Under the pieces are notes generated by a model, which did no database searches, was not told the origin of the DNA, and worked only from the letters and a program-made list of their open reading frames with translations. This document shows, piece after piece, positions 16,860 through 25,983 of a stretch of 42,759 bases of DNA. Source of the stretch: Cytophagales bacterium (lineage in GTDB: Bacteria > Bacteroidota > Bacteroidia > Cytophagales > Cyclobacteriaceae). The stretch lies in NCBI GenBank assembly GCA_022360875.1, contig JAKSBZ010000059.1, positions 1-42,759 of the forward strand, in the 5' to 3' direction. Made by a program: the position numbers and the translations under genes. Every line of letters starts with the position of its first letter. Position 1 is the stretch's first letter.

Positions 16860-18329
16860 ATGGCTAAGCTAAAGAATATTATCAAACAACTTACCGATGA
16901 CGACTTCCGGGCGATCTACGACTCATTAATGGAAAGCAATGCCGAAAAATCCGCCTACCTTCTTCACTCCATGCGAGAAAAAGCCTTGTCGGACCACCGC
17001 ATTATGATGGAGCTGGGAGTAAACACCAACGCATACTACACGCTGCGGTCCCGCCTGAAACAAAAAATAGAAGAGTATCTGCTGCAGCAGATGGACAGCC
17101 CCCGCGCCGACATCGTCAAAAAAGTATCGAACATCACCGAAATTCTTTTTACAAAGAAAAAAGCCATTGCCATTGCCACCCTCAAAAAACTGGAAAAGGA
17201 GCTTTCGGAATATGATCTTTCCAACGAGCTGACTGTCATCTACAAAGCGCTTAAAAAATTCCACGTCCACTCGCCCGACTATTACCACTATTCGCAGCAG
17301 TACAACAAACACGTTTCTTTTATGCTGGCTGTGGACAAAGTGGAAGACATGCTGGCTGAATATTTCAAAAAATACGGCAACTACCTGATGTCGGGTGAGG
17401 AAATGGAGAAATACGAGCTTGGACTCATCGTCACGGAAATGGAAAACACCTGCAAGCTGTATGACTCGCATCGGTTGTACGTCTACCAAGTATGCCTGAC
17501 CATTTTCCACCGGCTGTTCGTCGAACCCGATCCTGACCACAGCGACCACGATCTGGAGCCTATTGAGGATATACTAAACCGAACAGACGAAATTCTCAGC
17601 ACCTATCATCTCGACTCCATTTACTACCACCTGAGGCTGGTTTTCGAATTCCTGAAGATCGAATACTACAACCACTTCAAAGTGTACCGGAAAGTCGAAT
17701 CATATTACGAGGAAGTTAACGAGTCGGTGCCTACGCTGCTGTCCAACTACAGCCTGTACACTTTCCCGGCCCAGTTTCTGAACACCAAGCTCCAAAGAGC
17801 CCTCCGGGTGGACAACCAGGCTAGCCTTTACGAAGAAAACGCACAGCTTTTCGACGGCTACGAGCCGGACAAGGAAGACATTCCTAAACTGGTGATGTAT
17901 GTAACCTACCGCGCGCTCAGCTGCTACTACGCGGGCCACTACGACGAAGCGGCCAAGTGGATCAACAATCTGCTGAACGAAGTGAGCATGAAAAAGACTC
18001 CTTTTGCGCTGCTGGAAGTCAAAGTGCTGCTTGCACTGCAGTACTGCCTGCTGGGCGACTTCGACCTGTTCAACCAGCTTATCAACAGCATACAGCGACA
18101 GATACGTATTCTCGGCAAAGAAGACTGCGAGCGCATACTTTCCTTTACCAAAATACTGAAAATCTCCATCAGCGAAACCAAGCGGCAAAAAGCTCTGAAG
18201 ATTCGCTCCATCGTTGAACGAATGCAGGCCCAACGCCCGCCGGTCAAGTTCTCGCCGACCGAGCTCATCAAGATGGACGACAAATTCATCGAAAGGCTCA
18301 GCAAATCGGAAATGCACTCGATGGCCTGA
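16860..18329 (+). CDS. Conserved hypothetical helical protein, possibly TPR-like
   Basis: 489 residues, with no signal peptide or membrane segment, so cytoplasmic. I do not recognise the family. The composition is rich in Leu, Lys, Glu and Tyr, and helices dominate. Paired helices such as AIATLKKLEKELSEY, YYAGHYDEAAKWINNLL and YCLLGDFDLFNQLINS resemble degenerate TPR-type repeats over residues about 110-450. The N-terminal 90 residues (FRAIYDSLMESNAEKSAYLL, then a REKALSDHRIMMELGV segment) could form a separate helical domain. The gene is divergent from htpG and ends in a strong terminator, so it stands alone. No catalytic motif is seen. A scaffolding or regulatory role is possible but unproven. 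Confidence 0.8.
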   Translation: MAKLKNIIKQLTDDDFRAIYDSLMESNAEKSAYLLHSMREKALSDHRIMMELGVNTNAYYTLRSRLKQKIEEYLLQQMDSPRADIVKKVSNITEILFTKKKAIAIATLKKLEKELSEYDLSNELTVIYKALKKFHVHSPDYYHYSQQYNKHVSFMLAVDKVEDMLAEYFKKYGNYLMSGEEMEKYELGLIVTEMENTCKLYDSHRLYVYQVCLTIFHRLFVEPDPDHSDHDLEPIEDILNRTDEILSTYHLDSIYYHLRLVFEFLKIEYYNHFKVYRKVESYYEEVNESVPTLLSNYSLYTFPAQFLNTKLQRALRVDNQASLYEENAQLFDGYEPDKEDIPKLVMYVTYRALSCYYAGHYDEAAKWINNLLNEVSMKKTPFALLEVKVLLALQYCLLGDFDLFNQLINSIQRQIRILGKEDCERILSFTKILKISISETKRQKALKIRSIVERMQAQRPPVKFSPTELIKMDDKFIERLSKSEMHSMA

Positions 18330-18352
18330 AAACATTAGCCGATTATACATAC

Positions 18353-18381
18353 AAAAAGCCGCCCCAATGGGGCGGCTTTTT
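18353..18381. terminator. Bidirectional terminator
   Basis: A perfect 13-bp stem (18353-18365 with 18369-18381) with loop AAT has A and T tracts built into its ends. It works equally well for the gene ending at 18329 (+) and for the lipoprotein gene ending at 18408 (-). Confidence 0.92.
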
Positions 18382-18407
18382 GCACATTTTATAAATGAAC
18401 CTAACTT

Positions 18408-19703
18408 TTATTCTGTAACTTCTTTCCAAGCTCCATCAGCTTTTTGAACTTTTATGATTGCCGAGCCATTGTCACTTGAACCGTTATAATACGCATAAGT
18501 AATTGTAAACAACTCGCCTGATTCAACTTCACTAGAGAATTTTTTCTCTAAAAATGCTCCCAAATCCTTAACAATTGCGGCTCTGTCGGCATAAGCTTTA
18601 CCAGCCCTAATGTCAAAGTTGTTGTACTTATCAGCAGCTTCACTGATTTGTGCGTAATCCTCAGCCTCCAAAGTGTATTTTACTGAGTTATCAGGAACCC
18701 AAGATCCTTCATTTACTTTTTCTTTGGAAGGTTTGAAAGTAAAATCAAGCGATACCGGTTCGGTTTTTCCCGGAGTCTTTTTAGAAACTTTCCATTTCTC
18801 AGATCCTTCAATTGCAGATACACTCACATTTTCTGTCTTCTGCCAAGCTACACCGTCAAAAGTGAAATTAATCGCTTCAATCAGTATTTTCGTATATGAG
18901 TAATTGTATTGAATAACCTTTTTGTCTCCAGATGCGGCATTAGAAAATTTTGTTTTCAAAAAAGCCGGCAAATAATCTTGAGCCTTAGCGTACTTTGAAA
19001 AGTTTTTATATTTGGCTACACCGCCGCCGATAGCCTGATAATCAGCATCAACCATTTTGTAAGCATTATCCAAGCCTTCCGTTTTGTTAGTCAATGTCCA
19101 AACTGTGCCGTCGTAAGCATACTCTTGCTTTCTATCTTCATAGAAACGCTTGTAAAGCTTGTATTGAACAACTTTTTCCTCTCCTTTTAAAGAAGCATTG
19201 AAGTTGTTTCTTAATACTACCTGAATGTACTCCGCCGGCTTGGTCTTATCAGAGGCAGAGAACCTGTCTTTTTCTCCCGGCTGATATTTGCCTGTGCCCA
19301 AAAGATCATAATCCTCCGCAGTCATTACATAAGCTGTGGCCTCAGAATTCTTGTAGCTTGACGGAGTATAGAAATCATAAGTCACATTAAGTGTTTTCTC
19401 CTCTGTCAGAATCTCAAATTTTTTGTACAAGAAGCCCGGAATAAATGCCTTAGGGTCAACTTTTTCCGAAAAGCTATCATATTTTCCAGGCTGACCGTCT
19501 TTAGTCCCCATTGAATCGTAGTCAATGGTTGCAAGCGTGTATGCGCCAGATTCCGGAATCAAAGTACGAGACAGATTTTTCTGAATTAACTCGTCTTTTA
19601 CTGCTTGTTTAGCATCCAGCTCTTTGTTGATATCTTCCAATGGATTACATGAAGAAAAAAGCATCGATGCCAGCGAAATTCCTAATATATATTTTTTAAA
19701 CAT
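18408..19703 (-). CDS. Lipoprotein with four tandem DY-G-F modules, partner of the upstream TonB receptor
   Basis: 431 residues. Lipobox FSSC (Cys19) is followed by NPLED. The rest appears to be four degenerate copies of one module of about 70-100 residues. Each begins with Y-x-[LM]-x-x-x-DY (DY at 61, 131, 221 and 349), then has a KY-x-x-F segment, a helix with PxFLxxKF-like spacing, and a beta strand such as LNVTYDFY, VVQYKLYK, VIQYNYSY or FTITYAYY. Copies 2-4 end near a DG-x-[VA]-W turn. I do not know the function. It lies 88 bp downstream of a TonB-dependent receptor on the same strand, suggesting a surface-exposed partner that presents cargo. Confidence 0.82.
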   Translation of the reverse strand: MFKKYILGISLASMLFSSCNPLEDINKELDAKQAVKDELIQKNLSRTLIPESGAYTLATIDYDSMGTKDGQPGKYDSFSEKVDPKAFIPGFLYKKFEILTEEKTLNVTYDFYTPSSYKNSEATAYVMTAEDYDLLGTGKYQPGEKDRFSASDKTKPAEYIQVVLRNNFNASLKGEEKVVQYKLYKRFYEDRKQEYAYDGTVWTLTNKTEGLDNAYKMVDADYQAIGGGVAKYKNFSKYAKAQDYLPAFLKTKFSNAASGDKKVIQYNYSYTKILIEAINFTFDGVAWQKTENVSVSAIEGSEKWKVSKKTPGKTEPVSLDFTFKPSKEKVNEGSWVPDNSVKYTLEAEDYAQISEAADKYNNFDIRAGKAYADRAAIVKDLGAFLEKKFSSEVESGELFTITYAYYNGSSDNGSAIIKVQKADGAWKEVTE

Positions 19704-19749
19704 CTTATTATCTTTTTAATAAAAACGAATAAAGTAAAGCGGTAATCGA

Positions 19750-19767
19750 GGGGCGAAAAAGCGCCCC
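19750..19767 (-). other. Intercistronic hairpin between TonB receptor and lipoprotein genes
   Basis: GGGGCG (19750-19755) pairs with CGCCCC (19762-19767) around a six-base loop. No T-run follows on the minus strand, so it is probably an mRNA stability or processing element rather than a terminator. Confidence 0.4.
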
Positions 19768-19791
19768 GTCAACCTTTTTATAGTATTCGGA

Positions 19792-22365
19792 TTAAAACTT
19801 AAATTTCAGTCCCATTGACCATGTTCTTCCGAAGCCATAGAATACTGTTGACGACATAGCGTCGTAATCCATGCCATTCTGCGCATCTGAAATATACTCT
19901 GTATCCAACAGGTTGTTTACTTTTCCATATAGAGTAGCTTTCAAGCCAACAAGATCAAAACTGTATTTCACATTCGCGTCAAGCGTCGAATATGCTGGCA
20001 TTTCCCATGTCGTTTTGCCATTGGCTGCGTTTTGATCAATTTTCATGTAAGCGTATAAGTTACCGAAGTAGTTGTAGTCCGCTCCAATTTTCAACCCTTT
20101 AAGCGGCTCGTAACTTGTGCCCAATGAATACGTAGTCTGCGCAGCATCGCTTACCTTCACGCCGTCCAACAAAATGTCCACTTTAGACGGAAGCTTGTTT
20201 TGGTCATCATCAAACAGCTCTACACCGCGGATATCACTTTGCCATTCCCAGAATCCCAAGGAAGCCATTCCCCGGATTTCCAGCGCTTCAACAGGATTTA
20301 CGATGAAATCCAATTCTAAACCTCTGTGCAGCGCGTCCACGCCCAAAACGTTTCCAGAAACTCTTACTGTTTCAACATTGCCTTCCGCGTTTACCCTGTC
20401 CGCTTGCCCGCTTACACGCAATGATTTGTCCATCCACTTAGTCCAATAAGCGTTTGCATTCAACGAAACGACATCCGTTCTCAGGCCGTAGCCCATCTCA
20501 ATGCTAAGGATTTTTTCATTTTCAATATCTTTGTTCACTACGTTTGAGTAGTTCAAGAATGTGCCTCTGAATCTAGGCGCACGCGTAAAATAACCCGCAT
20601 TGAAGAACACATTGTGTATATCGGTTAGGTTATAGTTAGCGCCTCCCTTAATGCTGTAAGCCAGGAAGTTTTGAAAAGAAGTCTTTTGATTTCCCTTTGT
20701 GTATTTAAAGTAGTCAATTCTCTTGTACGAAGTATTGTTCACCGAGCCTGACACAAAAGCCGCCAATGCGTCACGCGTGTATTCCAACTGTCCAAACACA
20801 CCTTCCCACAGAACAACCCCGTCGTTGCTGTAGCTGATCTTATCGCCTTTTCTAACCACCTTATTCGGGCTGTTCACATCCTTGTCGTCAATAAAGAATT
20901 CTCCTCCCAGCAGATCTTTCACTTCCGAATAGTGTTCGCCTCTGTAATAGCGAAAATCTACACCTCCGTTGAAAACTAAGTTATCGCTGAATTGATGATT
21001 CAAAGAAGACAGTAAACCAATCCAAACGTGGTTGTTTCTAGAGTCTTTAAGAATTACAGAAGAACCTAAGTGCCCGTTAGCTTTATTTTCTTCTTCAATT
21101 TTATCAAAATTAATTAAACCATCCGGAGTTCTGTATGCGTCAGTACTGCTATACAGTGATGTAGGATATTTGCTGCGATCACCGCTAAAAGAAGTTGATC
21201 CTCCCTTACCGATCGAAGCGTAAGCAGAAGTCGACAAGTCAGTTCGGTCAGAGATTGTCCAATAGTGGTTCAACGACATTTGAGGCTTATGGTATTCATT
21301 CTCAGAAGAATTCAAAAGCTCGCCGCCTCTGTATCCATAATCCGGATTGTATTTCTTGCCAAAGCGTTCGTATGTTTCAAAATATTGCTTGCTGTAAAAT
21401 GTGCTTCGCTGTCCGTGCTTTTGCGGCGCTCCAAATACTGTGAAAACCAAATCATGATTCTCATTAATCTCTTTGCCTATTGAAAGGAAATAAGAATACC
21501 CTTTATACGCAGTGCCGTTTATATAACCGTCGCCAGAAGTTCTTGATCCTGAGAATGTCACTGCCCAGCCATTGTCCAACAAACCGGTTGACAAAGTCAC
21601 CATCTGTTTAGCATAACCATCGTTGCCAATCCAGGCACCGATTGAACCGCCTTTCTTAGCGTCTGTTCCTTTAGTGATGATGTTGATCGTTCCGCCGGCA
21701 GAAGGAATTGCCAATTTCGATGCTCCCAATCCCCTTTGTACCTGCATTGAAGATGTTACGTCGGCAAGACCCGCCCAGTTGGACCAGTATACTTTTCCGC
21801 TCTCCATATCATTCACCGGCACTCCGTTTATCAAAACCCCAATATTGTCCGAGTCGAACCCGCGCAAGTTGATGCGAGAATCTCCGAATCCGCCGCCGCC
21901 TTTAGTTGCGTAAACTCCTGGAGTAGATTTCAGTACCTCCGGAAACTCCTGAGTCCCCAGCTTTTCCTCTATTACATCCAGCTTTATACTTGAAACCGCT
22001 ACAGGTGTTTTACGATCAATCGCCACATCGGCAATAATTTCAACCTCGTTCAGCCCAATCGAAGAAGCTTTCAAAACGATTGATCCAAGCTTAAGAACCG
22101 ACCCTTTTACATCCAATGCCTTTTCCACAGTCTCATAACCCACAAAAGAAATTACCAGTACTTTTGTACCTTCCTCTGCTTTAAATGAAAACTTACCATC
22201 AACATCTGTCATCGCACCAATTGTTGTCCCCTTAATCGAAACATTGGCACCAATCACACCCTCTCCTGTCTCCGCATCTGTCACGCGCCCCTGGACTAAC
22301 GTCTGAGCAGCTGCGTTTGCAACCAGAGCAAGAAACATCAATGCACCAAGTAAAAACTGTTTCAT
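19792..22365 (-). CDS. TonB-dependent outer-membrane receptor
   Basis: 857 residues. A signal peptide ends at ANAAAQ. A carboxypeptidase-regulatory-like domain covers about 22-110 (VQGRVTDAETGEGVIGANVS, then a GKFSFKAEEG segment). The plug domain (about 120-235) has FPEVLKSTPGVYATKGGGGF, SRINLRGFDSDNIGVLINGV and ASKLAIPSAGGTINIITKG. The barrel ends with an aromatic strand (RTWSMGLKFKF). There is no SusD partner; instead a multi-module lipoprotein follows after 88 bp. The family imports scarce nutrients such as chelated metals, peptides or glycans with TonB energy. The substrate cannot be told here. A good Bacteroidota-type promoter lies about 40 bp upstream. Confidence 0.94.
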   Translation of the reverse strand: MKQFLLGALMFLALVANAAAQTLVQGRVTDAETGEGVIGANVSIKGTTIGAMTDVDGKFSFKAEEGTKVLVISFVGYETVEKALDVKGSVLKLGSIVLKASSIGLNEVEIIADVAIDRKTPVAVSSIKLDVIEEKLGTQEFPEVLKSTPGVYATKGGGGFGDSRINLRGFDSDNIGVLINGVPVNDMESGKVYWSNWAGLADVTSSMQVQRGLGASKLAIPSAGGTINIITKGTDAKKGGSIGAWIGNDGYAKQMVTLSTGLLDNGWAVTFSGSRTSGDGYINGTAYKGYSYFLSIGKEINENHDLVFTVFGAPQKHGQRSTFYSKQYFETYERFGKKYNPDYGYRGGELLNSSENEYHKPQMSLNHYWTISDRTDLSTSAYASIGKGGSTSFSGDRSKYPTSLYSSTDAYRTPDGLINFDKIEEENKANGHLGSSVILKDSRNNHVWIGLLSSLNHQFSDNLVFNGGVDFRYYRGEHYSEVKDLLGGEFFIDDKDVNSPNKVVRKGDKISYSNDGVVLWEGVFGQLEYTRDALAAFVSGSVNNTSYKRIDYFKYTKGNQKTSFQNFLAYSIKGGANYNLTDIHNVFFNAGYFTRAPRFRGTFLNYSNVVNKDIENEKILSIEMGYGLRTDVVSLNANAYWTKWMDKSLRVSGQADRVNAEGNVETVRVSGNVLGVDALHRGLELDFIVNPVEALEIRGMASLGFWEWQSDIRGVELFDDDQNKLPSKVDILLDGVKVSDAAQTTYSLGTSYEPLKGLKIGADYNYFGNLYAYMKIDQNAANGKTTWEMPAYSTLDANVKYSFDLVGLKATLYGKVNNLLDTEYISDAQNGMDYDAMSSTVFYGFGRTWSMGLKFKF

Positions 22366-22402
22366 GTTTGTGTTTAGTTTTGTGTGTTAAAGAATTTCAA
22401 TA

Positions 22403-22434
22403 CAAAGCTAAGGGCCTCCCAACAATATTCAACC
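22403..22434 (-). promoter_or_regulatory. Candidate promoter of the TonB receptor gene
   Basis: On the minus strand TAGCTTTG (22410-22403) matches the -7 consensus TAnnTTTG exactly. GTTG (22434-22431) stands 20 bp upstream as a near-match to the TTTG -33 box. The leader would be about 30 nt. The remaining gap up to 22744 is AT-rich and holds no gene. Confidence 0.5.
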
Positions 22435-22744
22435 GACTCATATGTTAACTTTTCAGCAAATAAAGCAATCATTTATTAACATTAAATTAACATTACATAG
22501 TATCTCAGCAGCATAATACCATTCAATGCTTTGCTTAAGAATAAAACCAGGAAATAACAATAATTTAATGCCTCAAAAAACAATTATTAATTGTGAAAAT
22601 TCTTAATTTCATGAAGCCCACTGCGTACCGCAAAAAATACAAATACCACCCATTAAAAACACATATAACCGCTTATACAAAACAGTTCTGCATGGATTCG
22701 ATATTTTTTTACTTATATTTCGGATAAAAAGTAAAAACAGCAAA

Positions 22745-23290
22745 ATGAACGTAAGCACTACCGAAATCAGCGGGCTCCTGATCTTTGAACCCCGGGTGTT
22801 CGAAGACGAGCGGGGCTACTTTTTTGAAAGCTATAAAAAAGACTTGTTAAGGGATGCGGGGCTTGCCGAGGAGTTCGTGCAAGACAACCAGTCCTTCTCT
22901 ACCGCAGGCGTAGTCCGCGGACTGCACTTTCAGCGCGAACCCTTTGCGCAGGGCAAGCTTGTGCGCGTGATCCAGGGGAAAGTGCTGGACGTGGCGGTTG
23001 ACCTTAGAAAAAACTCACCTACCTTCGGAAAACACCATTCCGTAGTGCTGGACAGTATAAAACACAACATGTTTTACATCCCTCCGGGTTTCGCCCACGG
23101 ATTCGCCACGCTGGAGGACAGCGTTTTTTCTTACAAGTGCACCAACTACTACAACAAGGCATCTGAATCCGGAATTCTCTGGAACGACCCCGATCTTGAT
23201 ATTGAATGGGAAATTGAGCAGCCTCTCGTTTCGCCAAAAGACCAGGCGCTGCCGAGCTTTGCCTCGTTTGTCCAGACCCTGAACGCCTGA
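22745..23290 (+). CDS. rfbC: dTDP-4-dehydrorhamnose 3,5-epimerase
   Basis: 181 residues, standard for RmlC. The cupin fold motifs are clear: FEPRVFEDERGYFFESY at the start, DNQSFSTAGVVRGLHFQ with the catalytic His61, GKLVRVIQGKVLDVAVDLR, and YIPPGFAHGFATLED. The enzyme epimerises C3 and C5 of the 4-keto sugar in dTDP-L-rhamnose synthesis, for surface polysaccharide. The other rfb genes are not adjacent, so the pathway must be completed elsewhere in the genome. A second sugar-type epimerase-like gene follows after 96 bp. Confidence 0.95.
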   Translation: MNVSTTEISGLLIFEPRVFEDERGYFFESYKKDLLRDAGLAEEFVQDNQSFSTAGVVRGLHFQREPFAQGKLVRVIQGKVLDVAVDLRKNSPTFGKHHSVVLDSIKHNMFYIPPGFAHGFATLEDSVFSYKCTNYYNKASESGILWNDPDLDIEWEIEQPLVSPKDQALPSFASFVQTLNA

Positions 23291-23386
23291 ATCAGGATAT
23301 AATCCGCACGAAATTCTGACGGATTTTTTAATCTTGAAGAACTTCTTTACCTTGGTTGCTGTAACTTCACCAGACAACAATACACC

Positions 23387-24373
23387 ATGATATACGTGAC
23401 CGGCGCCACTGGTATGGCGGGACGCGCTGTTTGCAAACAATTTCTTAAACAGGGAAAAAAACTCCGCTGCCTGAAAAGACTCGGAAGCGCAGTGCCGGCC
23501 TCGCTGAAAGAAGAGCCAATAGAGTGGGTTGAAGGAGACATCACCGACTTGCAAGCACAGCTCGAATACATGCAGGATGCTGAGCAAGTCATACATATGG
23601 CGGGCTTGGTTTCTTTCCGCTCAGAAGACAAGAAAAAGCTGCAGCGCATCAACATCGAAGGAACCCGGACCATCGTTGACTCATGCCTTGCTTCCGGCGT
23701 GCCGGAACTGCTCTACATGAGTTCTATAGCTTCGCTTGCCGGTGCAAACAGCACGTCCGTGCTCAATGAGCGCACTAAATGGGAAAACGGCCCAAACGTT
23801 TCTCACTATGCACGCAGCAAATACCTGGCTGAGCTGGAAGTATGGCGCGGAAAAGCCGAAGGGCTCAAAGTCATCGTCTTCAATCCGTCGGTAATTCTGG
23901 GACCAGGAAAACCGGGAAAAAGCAGTTTTCAGCTTATCGAATATCTAGCAGAAGGAAAGCGAGCATTTCCGAATAGAACATTTCATTATGTGGACGCACG
24001 CGATGCGGCGAAAGCCGTATGGAGCGCTTTCGAAAAAAAACGCTTCGGTGAATGCTATATCCTCAGCGCCGAAGAATCTTCATACCAAACCCTTTATGAA
24101 GAGTTTGCATCCTTGTCCGGCAATTCCAAACCTTTCCAAAGCATCAGCGAAACGCTCTTACGCATAGCCTACGCTCTTGACTGGCTGAGAAGCAGGCTAA
24201 CTGCACGCCCTCAAAAACTCAGCAAGGAGCTATTAAAAACAGGCCGGAGGGCTTACCAATGCGATTCCCAAAAGGCGCGCGAAGAGCTGGGAATTGAGTT
24301 CCGGAAACTCAATCAAACCTTGCCGTGGATCATGGAACAACTTGAAAAGGAAGAAAAAACGGATGCAGCATAA
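23387..24373 (+). CDS. NAD(P)-dependent epimerase/dehydratase-like protein (extended SDR)
   Basis: 328 residues. The N-terminal Rossmann motif TGATGMAG (residues 5-12) and the active-site pair Tyr141-x-x-x-Lys145 (HYARSKYLAE) are those of extended short-chain dehydrogenases. HMAGLVSF and VFNPSVILGPG are also family motifs. The pattern is close to the dihydroflavonol reductase / nucleoside-diphosphate-sugar epimerase group common in Bacteroidota. The C-terminal part is less conserved and decides the substrate, which cannot be named. A role in surface sugar or lipid modification is possible given rfbC upstream. No membrane segment is evident. Confidence 0.88.
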   Translation: MIYVTGATGMAGRAVCKQFLKQGKKLRCLKRLGSAVPASLKEEPIEWVEGDITDLQAQLEYMQDAEQVIHMAGLVSFRSEDKKKLQRINIEGTRTIVDSCLASGVPELLYMSSIASLAGANSTSVLNERTKWENGPNVSHYARSKYLAELEVWRGKAEGLKVIVFNPSVILGPGKPGKSSFQLIEYLAEGKRAFPNRTFHYVDARDAAKAVWSAFEKKRFGECYILSAEESSYQTLYEEFASLSGNSKPFQSISETLLRIAYALDWLRSRLTARPQKLSKELLKTGRRAYQCDSQKAREELGIEFRKLNQTLPWIMEQLEKEEKTDAA

Positions 24374-24538
24374 AGAGCAAATGAAAATTTTTCTCGGAAA
24401 GCACCCGTAAACTATCCCGATTTTTTTCTACCTTGTCTTTTATTAACTGATGCACAAGGGGCGACAAAACCAACCTCTAAACGCATCAGACACACACATT
24501 TATAGCGAGAAAGCCACAACCAACGACTGTATTTGCCC

Positions 24539-25945
24539 ATGAGCTACGAATTTGACAGCGGAGAAGGAGAAGAGAAAACCATTTGGATTCAACAGTTTGA
24601 GGAGAGCCTTCGCCAAGGCTCCAGCTTTTACATTGATTTAAATGCGTTTGAAAAAATGCTGGAATACTACCAGGGAAGAGGGAAATTCCAACTGGCGCTT
24701 AAAGTATGCGAAATGGCTCAGGAGCAAATGCCCTTCGACGTGGAAGTGCTCGTAGCCAAAGCCAGCCTTCTCAACCAACTCAACCGTCAGGAAGAAGCCC
24801 TGGAGCTTCTGGACGGAAAGATATTGTGCATGCACCCTAACGATTCGAACGCGCTTCTGGAGAAAGCCAGCGCGCTGATAGAAATCGGGAAAACTGAAGA
24901 AGCGCTGAACATCTTGCCGAAAGCACTGGATGGAGCAGACGACCGAAGCGAGGTGCATTACCGGGTAGGCATTGCTTACCTGCAAGTCGAGAAAACAGAG
25001 CTTGCCATCCGCGAGTTGAAAAAATCCCTTCAGCACAATCCGGTCAACGACATTGCGCTGATGGAGCTTTCCATATGCCTGGAAGAAACTGACCGGGACG
25101 GCGAAGGCCTGGAATTCTACAAACGCTATGTTGACGAAAAACCCTACTCGGCCAATATCTGGTACAACATGGGCTTCGCCTACAACAAACTGGAACAACA
25201 CGAAAAAGCCATTCAGGCATACGAATACGCCTATCTAATTGACGAGCAGTTTTCTTCGGCGCTTTTCAACAAAGGCAAAACGCACCTTGAGCTGGAACAA
25301 ATGCAGGAGGCCATAGACTGTTTCAGAGGCGTGCTCAAGATCGAAGGGCCTTGCCCTGACAGCTACACACAGATTGGCGCCGCCTATTCCCAGGTTAAAG
25401 GCCATGAAAAACAGGCGCTTCACTTTTACCAGACTGCTCTTCAGGAAAACCCGAAACACAGCGAAGCCTGGTTTGGCATGGGATGCCATTATCTCCGTGA
25501 GAACAAAACGGAAAAAGCAATAAAGCTAATCCAGAAAGCTATTGAGCTAAAAAAAGACGATGCGAACTACTGGAAAGGGCTGGGACAAGCCTACTATCTA
25601 AGCGCCAAATTCCAAAAAAGCATAGAGGCCTACGAAGAGGCCGTTGTGCTGGAGCCCAGAGAGCAAAGCACCTGGCTGGAATGGTCGCACGTGTACTTTG
25701 AACAAAAAAAATTTAATTCCGCTATAGACATCATGCAGGAGGCCCTGGACGAATTTCCGATGAGCGCCCGCTGCCTGTTCAAATTGGCGGCTTATATGCT
25801 TTTATCCGAAAAAACAGACGAGGGCTTGTCTCTCTTCCGGCAAGCCATCCACTTAGATTTCGAACTGCACCATGAAGTTTTGGTGCACTATCCGTCACTC
25901 CAGGCAAATGAGGGCGTTCAGGCGCTTATTGAAGAATTTAAATAA
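24539..25945 (+). CDS. Tetratricopeptide-repeat protein
   Basis: 468 residues from the ATG at 24539; a TTG two codons earlier is less likely. About 10-11 consecutive TPR units run almost from end to end. Clear examples are IWYNMGFAYNKLEQHEKAIQ, a following SALFNKGKTHLELEQMQEAI unit, and NYWKGLGQAYYLSAKFQKSI. No signal peptide or membrane segment is seen, so a cytosolic protein-binding scaffold is likely. It lies 38 bp before the ComA-like gene and may share its transcript. The partner is unknown. Proteins of this kind are widely conserved in Bacteroidota without an assigned function. Confidence 0.9.
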   Translation: MSYEFDSGEGEEKTIWIQQFEESLRQGSSFYIDLNAFEKMLEYYQGRGKFQLALKVCEMAQEQMPFDVEVLVAKASLLNQLNRQEEALELLDGKILCMHPNDSNALLEKASALIEIGKTEEALNILPKALDGADDRSEVHYRVGIAYLQVEKTELAIRELKKSLQHNPVNDIALMELSICLEETDRDGEGLEFYKRYVDEKPYSANIWYNMGFAYNKLEQHEKAIQAYEYAYLIDEQFSSALFNKGKTHLELEQMQEAIDCFRGVLKIEGPCPDSYTQIGAAYSQVKGHEKQALHFYQTALQENPKHSEAWFGMGCHYLRENKTEKAIKLIQKAIELKKDDANYWKGLGQAYYLSAKFQKSIEAYEEAVVLEPREQSTWLEWSHVYFEQKKFNSAIDIMQEALDEFPMSARCLFKLAAYMLLSEKTDEGLSLFRQAIHLDFELHHEVLVHYPSLQANEGVQALIEEFK

Positions 25946-25983
25946 TTACTGGATTAGAAAGAGAGAAGAAAGAAGAGAGAAAA

